A DNA stretch of 64,000 nucleotides from the NCBI RefSeq assembly GCF_900172235.1, contig NZ_FWFQ01000004.1:110926-174925 (forward strand), written 5' to 3'. The translations under genes and the position numbers were made by a program. How positions within the stretch are numbered: the stretch's first letter is position 1; the number at the start of each line of letters is the position of its first letter. Shown here one piece after another: positions 60,623-64,000 of this stretch. Below the pieces are notes generated by a model. That model was not told where the DNA came from. It did no database searches and worked only from the letters and a program-made list of their open reading frames with translations. The DNA is from Pseudoruegeria aquimaris. Its GTDB lineage: Bacteria > Pseudomonadota > Alphaproteobacteria > Rhodobacterales > Rhodobacteraceae.

Positions 60623-63451
60623 ATGGCTAAGAAAATGCTCATCGACGCCACCCACGCGGAAGAAACCCGCGTCGTGGTGGTGGACGGAAACAAGGTCGAG
60701 GAATTCGATTTTGAGTCCGAAAACAAACGTCAGCTCGCTGGCAACATCTACCTCGCAAAAGTCACCCGCGTAGAGCCTTCGCTTCAGGCGGCCTTCGTTG
60801 ACTATGGCGGCAACCGCCATGGCTTCCTGGCGTTTTCCGAGATCCACCCCGATTACTACCAGATCCCCGTGGCCGACCGCGAAGCGCTGCTGGCCGAAGA
60901 GCGCGCCTACGTGGCCTCGCTGAACGAGGACGAAGACGAGAAACCGGCGAAGAAGACGCGCTCCCGCTCGCGCTCGCGCAGCAAGGCGGCCGCGGCGAAA
61001 TCCTCCGATGCGGTGGAAACCAGGGAAGTCGAGACCGAAGACGCCGCCGCCATCCCCGGCATGGACGTCGTGGATCTGGACACCGACGAGGACGGCCTCG
61101 AAGGCAGCTCGCCGATGGAACTGGTCGGCGAAACCCCGGTGGAGACGCCGGCGGCGGATGAGGGCGAGGATTCCCCCGATGCCGATATCGATGTCGATGA
61201 CGCCGATGATGCCGATGAAGAGGGCTCCAAGGGCCGCACGGCCTCCGAGAAGGACTCCGACATCGAGAGCGTCGCTGAAGAAGACGTGACCGAGGAAATC
61301 CGCCCGCCACGCAAGCCGCGCCCGCGCCGCTACAAGATCCAGGAAGTGATCAAGGTGCGCCAGATCCTTCTGGTGCAGGTCGTCAAGGAAGAGCGCGGCA
61401 ACAAGGGCGCCGCGCTGACCACCTACCTGTCGCTTGCCGGCCGTTACTGCGTGCTGATGCCCAACACCGCCCGTGGCGGCGGCATCTCCCGCAAGATCAC
61501 CAACGCCGCCGACCGCAAGAAGCTGAAAGAGATCGCCAACGAGATCGACGTGCCCGATGGCGCCGGCCTGATCATCCGCACCGCCGGTGCAAAACGCACG
61601 AAATCCGAGATCAAGCGCGATTACGAATACCTGCAACGCCTCTGGGAGCAGATCCGCGAACTGACGCTCAAAAGCGTCGCGCCCGCGCCGATCTACGAGG
61701 AAGGCAACCTCATCAAACGTTCGATCCGCGATCTCTACAACCGCGAGATCGACGAGGTGATCGTCGAGGGGGCCGAGGGCTACCGCACGGCGAAGGACTT
61801 CATGAAGATGATCATGCCGTCCCACGCCAAGAACGTGAAGCAATACACCGATCCGCTGCCGCTCTTCGCGCGGTTCCAGGTGGAAAGCTATCTCGCCGGT
61901 ATGTTCAACCCCACGGTGCAGCTGAAATCCGGTGGTTACATCGTGATCGGCGTCACCGAAGCCCTCGTGGCGATCGACGTGAACTCGGGCCGCGCCACCA
62001 AGGAAGGCAGCATCGAGGAAACGGCCCTCAAGACGAACCTCGAAGCCGCCGAGGAAGTGGCGCGCCAGCTGCGCCTGCGCGATCTGGCCGGGCTCATCGT
62101 GATCGATTTCATCGACATGGAAGAGCGCAAGAACAACGCCGCCGTCGAAAAGCGCATGAAAGACAAGCTGAAGACCGATCGTGCCCGCATCCAGGTGGGC
62201 CGCATCTCGGGCTTCGGCCTCATGGAAATGAGCCGCCAGCGCCTGCGCCCGGGCATGATCGAGGCCACGACCCAGCCGTGCCCCGCCTGCCACGGCACCG
62301 GCCTGATTCGCTCGGACGACAACCTCGCGCTGTCGATCCTGCGCCAGCTTGAAGAGGAAGGCGTGCGCCGGCGCTCCCGTGAAGTTCTGCTGAAAGCCCC
62401 GATTGGCATCGCGAACTTCATCATGAACCAGAAGCGTGAGCATGTTGCGCAAATCGAAAGCCGCTATGGTCTTTCCGTGCGCGTGGAGGCCGATCCGCAT
62501 CTCGTGAGCCCTGATTTCACCATCGAGCGTTTCAAGACGGCCACCCGCGCCGTTACGCAGGTGGCTGCGCCGGTTGTATCCGTCGATACCTCCGCGATCA
62601 TGGACGAGGTGGACAAGGACGAAGAGGCCCAGGCCGAGGCCGAGGTGGAGATCCCCACCGAGGAGGCGGCCGAGGAGCAGCAGCCCAAGAAACGCCGCCG
62701 CCGCCGTCGCCGCCGTCGCTCCAAGTCGGGCGAGAACGGGGAGAACGTGTCCAACGAGAACGCCGCGGAGAACGGTTCTGAAAACGGCTCCGACGAGGCT
62801 GCGCAGGCCGAGGACGCCGCCGAAACCGGCGACGCCCCTGAAGCTGCCGCCTCCGAGGCCGCCCAGGCCGAAGCGGCTGAGTCCGCCACCGAGGAGGCGC
62901 CCAAGCCTGAAGAGGCCGGCGAAACCGAGGAGAAGCCCAAGCGCCGCCGCACCCGCTCGCGCAAGAAGAAGGTGAGCGAGGAAGAGGCCAAGCCGGAAGA
63001 CATCCCGGCGGAGGCTGCGGCGCCTGATGCCGCGCCGGCAGATACCGCACCGATCCCGGACGCCGCCGAGGCCGAGGAGGCCCCCAAGGAGGAGGCCGCC
63101 GCCGAGCCCGCCAGCGAAGAGGTGACGGCCGAGGAAGCGCCCGCCGAAGCGCCGGAAGCCGAACAGGCGGAGGCCGAGGAAGCCGACGCTGAGGCGCCGG
63201 AAGCCGAACAGGCCGAGGAAGCCGCTGCCGAGGAAGTCGTGTCCGAGGAACCGGCCGAGGCGACCGCCCCGGAAGCCGCCCCGGAGGCAGCCCCGGAAGA
63301 TGCTTCGGAAGCCGCGGAGGCCGAAACGGCTGACGTGTCCGAAGCGCCGGAGGCGGAGGAGCCCAAGCCCGAGATGGCCGAAGCCACCGAGCCGGCCGCC
63401 GAGGCCGAGCCGGGCAAGCCCAAGCGGCGCGGCTGGTGGTCCGTCGGCTGA
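60623..63451 (+). CDS. rne: Ribonuclease E
   Basis: Essential endoribonuclease of the RNA degradosome; 942 residues. The S1 domain (from about residue 37) is split by an acidic insertion of about 140 residues (near 95-235, DEDEDEKPAKKTRSRSRSRS at its start). The catalytic domain includes IVIGVTEALVAIDVNSGR and LIVIDFIDMEERKNN with the metal-binding aspartates, and the zinc link CPACHGTG. The C-terminal 240 residues are Ala/Glu-rich and disordered with a basic KKRRRRRRRRRSK patch, ending in a KRRGWWSVG box typical of alphaproteobacterial RNase E. Confidence 0.95.
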   Translation: MAKKMLIDATHAEETRVVVVDGNKVEEFDFESENKRQLAGNIYLAKVTRVEPSLQAAFVDYGGNRHGFLAFSEIHPDYYQIPVADREALLAEERAYVASLNEDEDEKPAKKTRSRSRSRSKAAAAKSSDAVETREVETEDAAAIPGMDVVDLDTDEDGLEGSSPMELVGETPVETPAADEGEDSPDADIDVDDADDADEEGSKGRTASEKDSDIESVAEEDVTEEIRPPRKPRPRRYKIQEVIKVRQILLVQVVKEERGNKGAALTTYLSLAGRYCVLMPNTARGGGISRKITNAADRKKLKEIANEIDVPDGAGLIIRTAGAKRTKSEIKRDYEYLQRLWEQIRELTLKSVAPAPIYEEGNLIKRSIRDLYNREIDEVIVEGAEGYRTAKDFMKMIMPSHAKNVKQYTDPLPLFARFQVESYLAGMFNPTVQLKSGGYIVIGVTEALVAIDVNSGRATKEGSIEETALKTNLEAAEEVARQLRLRDLAGLIVIDFIDMEERKNNAAVEKRMKDKLKTDRARIQVGRISGFGLMEMSRQRLRPGMIEATTQPCPACHGTGLIRSDDNLALSILRQLEEEGVRRRSREVLLKAPIGIANFIMNQKREHVAQIESRYGLSVRVEADPHLVSPDFTIERFKTATRAVTQVAAPVVSVDTSAIMDEVDKDEEAQAEAEVEIPTEEAAEEQQPKKRRRRRRRRRSKSGENGENVSNENAAENGSENGSDEAAQAEDAAETGDAPEAAASEAAQAEAAESATEEAPKPEEAGETEEKPKRRRTRSRKKKVSEEEAKPEDIPAEAAAPDAAPADTAPIPDAAEAEEAPKEEAAAEPASEEVTAEEAPAEAPEAEQAEAEEADAEAPEAEQAEEAAAEEVVSEEPAEATAPEAAPEAAPEDASEAAEAETADVSEAPEAEEPKPEMAEATEPAAEAEPGKPKRRGWWSVG
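63149..63213 (+). repeat. 20-bp direct repeat in the rne tail
   Basis: GCGCCGGAAGCCGAACAGGC occurs exactly at 63149-63168 and 63194-63213, in frame, encoding APEAEQA twice within the acidic tail. Confidence 0.8.
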
Positions 63452-63476
63452 GGCATGGGCCAGCACGAATGAGGAA

Positions 63477-63502
63477 AACGCCGGGCATTGCCCGGCGTTT
63501 TT
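63477..63502 (+). terminator. Rho-independent terminator after rne
   Basis: AACGCCGGGC and GCCCGGCGTT form a 10-bp stem around ATT, flanked by an A run and T5. Confidence 0.9.
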
Positions 63503-63563
63503 CGTTTCCCGCGGTCAGGTGTCGTGCATCAGGTGTCGTGCAGCGGTGAAGCTTCGGTGCGCG

Positions 63564-63791
63564 TCAGGCCTTGCGCACGTAGAAGGCCATGTGGCCGTCG
63601 GCTTCCTGCATCTCGATGAAGCCGTTGCCGGATTCGTTGCAGTAGTGCGGCACGTCCACGACGGCGGCCGGATCGTCGGCCCGCAGGCAGGCCACTTGAC
63701 CCGGTTCCAGCGCCTGGATGCGCTTGCGCAGCCGCAGGACGGGCAGGGGGCACAACAGGCCGATGGCGTCGATTTCGAGATCTGCTTTCAT
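63564..63791 (-). CDS. TusA-family sulfurtransferase-like protein
   Basis: 75-residue protein of the TusA/SirA/YedF family. The sulfur-carrying Cys lies in the conserved IGLLCPLPVLRLRKRIQ motif (CPxP), followed by the GQVACLRADDPAAVVDVPHY segment. Family members relay persulfide sulfur for tRNA thiolation or other sulfur transfer. It is alone and convergent with rne. The specific pathway is not shown by context. Confidence 0.9.
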   Translation of the reverse strand: MKADLEIDAIGLLCPLPVLRLRKRIQALEPGQVACLRADDPAAVVDVPHYCNESGNGFIEMQEADGHMAFYVRKA

Positions 63792-63875
63792 GCCTTCCGA
63801 GGTAATCCCGCGCCTGCGCCTTGTCCACGGGATTGTGACGTTCTGTGCCCGTGACCTTTCCGCGGCGCTCGGCTA

Positions 63876-64000
63876 GGTCGTGAACTCATAAACGGGATTC
63901 CGTTTTTGGCGGTGTGATGATTCACTTTCGGAAACGGAGGTGAGCATGACGGGCAGACACGATGTGAGCGATGCGGAATGGGCGGTGATCTCGCCGCTGT
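63876..64000 (+). mobile_element. Left end of an IS5-family insertion sequence, cut by window edge
   Basis: From about 63876 the sequence GGTCGTGAACTCATAAACGG fits an IS5-type terminal end, followed by a non-coding leader and the transposase start. The exact end and target duplication cannot be fixed without the right end; CTAG just before it (63873-63876) is a possible target site. Confidence 0.55.
63946..64000 (+). CDS. IS5-family transposase, first 18 codons
   Basis: ATG at 63946 has CGGAGG seven bases upstream and begins MTGRHDVSDAEWAVISPL. The DxxDAEWAxIxPL opening is typical of IS5-family (DUF4096) transposases. The rest of the gene is beyond the window, so intactness is unknown. Confidence 0.75.
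   Translation, partial: MTGRHDVSDAEWAVISPL

Noticed and set aside
60472..60773. A 100-codon frame starting upstream of rne and running into it
   Set aside because: It overlaps the secure rne start in another frame and has no recognisable sequence or good ribosome-binding site.
60428..63466. Long antisense open frames, for example opposite rne, coxL (25625-28810), der and bamB (2634-5813), ureC (11348-13429) and DUF3604 (13809-15929)
   Set aside because: They are compositional shadows of high-GC coding strands: repetitive Arg/Gly/His/Leu-rich translations with no domain motifs or ribosome-binding sites, while the sense strands carry clear families.

Overview
The window looks like chromosome from an alphaproteobacterium of the Rhodobacteraceae (Roseobacter/Rhodobacter group). 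The evidence is high GC with strong third-position bias and several gene neighbourhoods typical of that family: cysG-DUF2849-cysI-cysH-DUF934-fpr with a divergent Lrp gene, a split urease cluster, an ATPase zeta subunit (DUF1476), DUF1127 proteins, a TRAP-type dicarboxylate transporter, and an RNase E with an insertion in its S1 domain. No rRNA, tRNA, CRISPR array or prophage was seen. The only mobile DNA is the first few codons of an IS5-like transposase at the right edge.

Layout. 1-2.0 kb: RND efflux pump (minus strand, permease cut by the left edge). 2.2-5.8 kb: TPR membrane protein, bamB, der. 6.0-9.6 kb: dnaB, pyrE and pyrC on the minus strand. 9.8-18.7 kb: urease cluster ureD-A-(small ORF)-B-(Lys/Ala/Pro-rich protein)-C, then a 3-kb interruption (DUF3604 on the opposite strand and two tandem DUF1127 genes), then ureE-F-G. 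18.8-21.0 kb: an unrecognised protein and a glycosyltransferase, minus strand. 21.2-29.4 kb: a molybdenum hydroxylase of the CO-dehydrogenase form II type (coxS-L-M order) preceded by its likely maturation genes (MoxR ATPase, VWA protein, XdhC, MoeA-like protein). 29.5-30.9 kb: infC (AUA start) and an Ala/Glu-rich anchored helix protein. 31.0-37.1 kb: assimilatory sulfate reduction operon and its Lrp-type regulator. 37.2-38.4 kb: cytochrome P450. 38.5-44.9 kb: DctB/DctD-like two-component system and the dctPQM TRAP transporter. 45-48.2 kb: tpiA, an IscA/HesB protein, DUF3307, a SatD-like regulator and sufT. 48.3-53.5 kb: tgt, DUF1638, a small membrane protein, a corrinoid protein, a PA0069-type radical SAM protein and a homocysteine methyltransferase. 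53.7-57.0 kb: ATPase zeta subunit, purC, purS, a zinc alcohol dehydrogenase, purQ. 57.1-60.2 kb: a second DctB/DctD-like pair. 60.6-63.8 kb: rne and a TusA-like protein.

How the parts work together. Sulfate assimilation appears complete from activated sulfate to sulfide: an iron-sulfur CysH, a ferredoxin-type CysI, siroheme from CysG, and probably reducing power from Fpr. The corrinoid protein and the free-standing homocysteine methyltransferase look like two pieces of a split cobalamin methionine synthase. Both DctD-like regulators have lost the GAFTGA loop that contacts sigma54, so they probably act on sigma70 polymerase; a near-perfect tandem operator lies in front of dctPQM.

The most unusual items are the Lys/Ala/Pro-rich protein inside the urease operon, the duplicated DUF1127 promoter-plus-gene module, the two 18-bp palindromes beside the SatD-like regulator, the form II molybdenum hydroxylase of unknown substrate, and an alcohol dehydrogenase lodged between purS and purQ. 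Several start codons (TTG, GTG, AUA) were chosen from ribosome-binding-site position.
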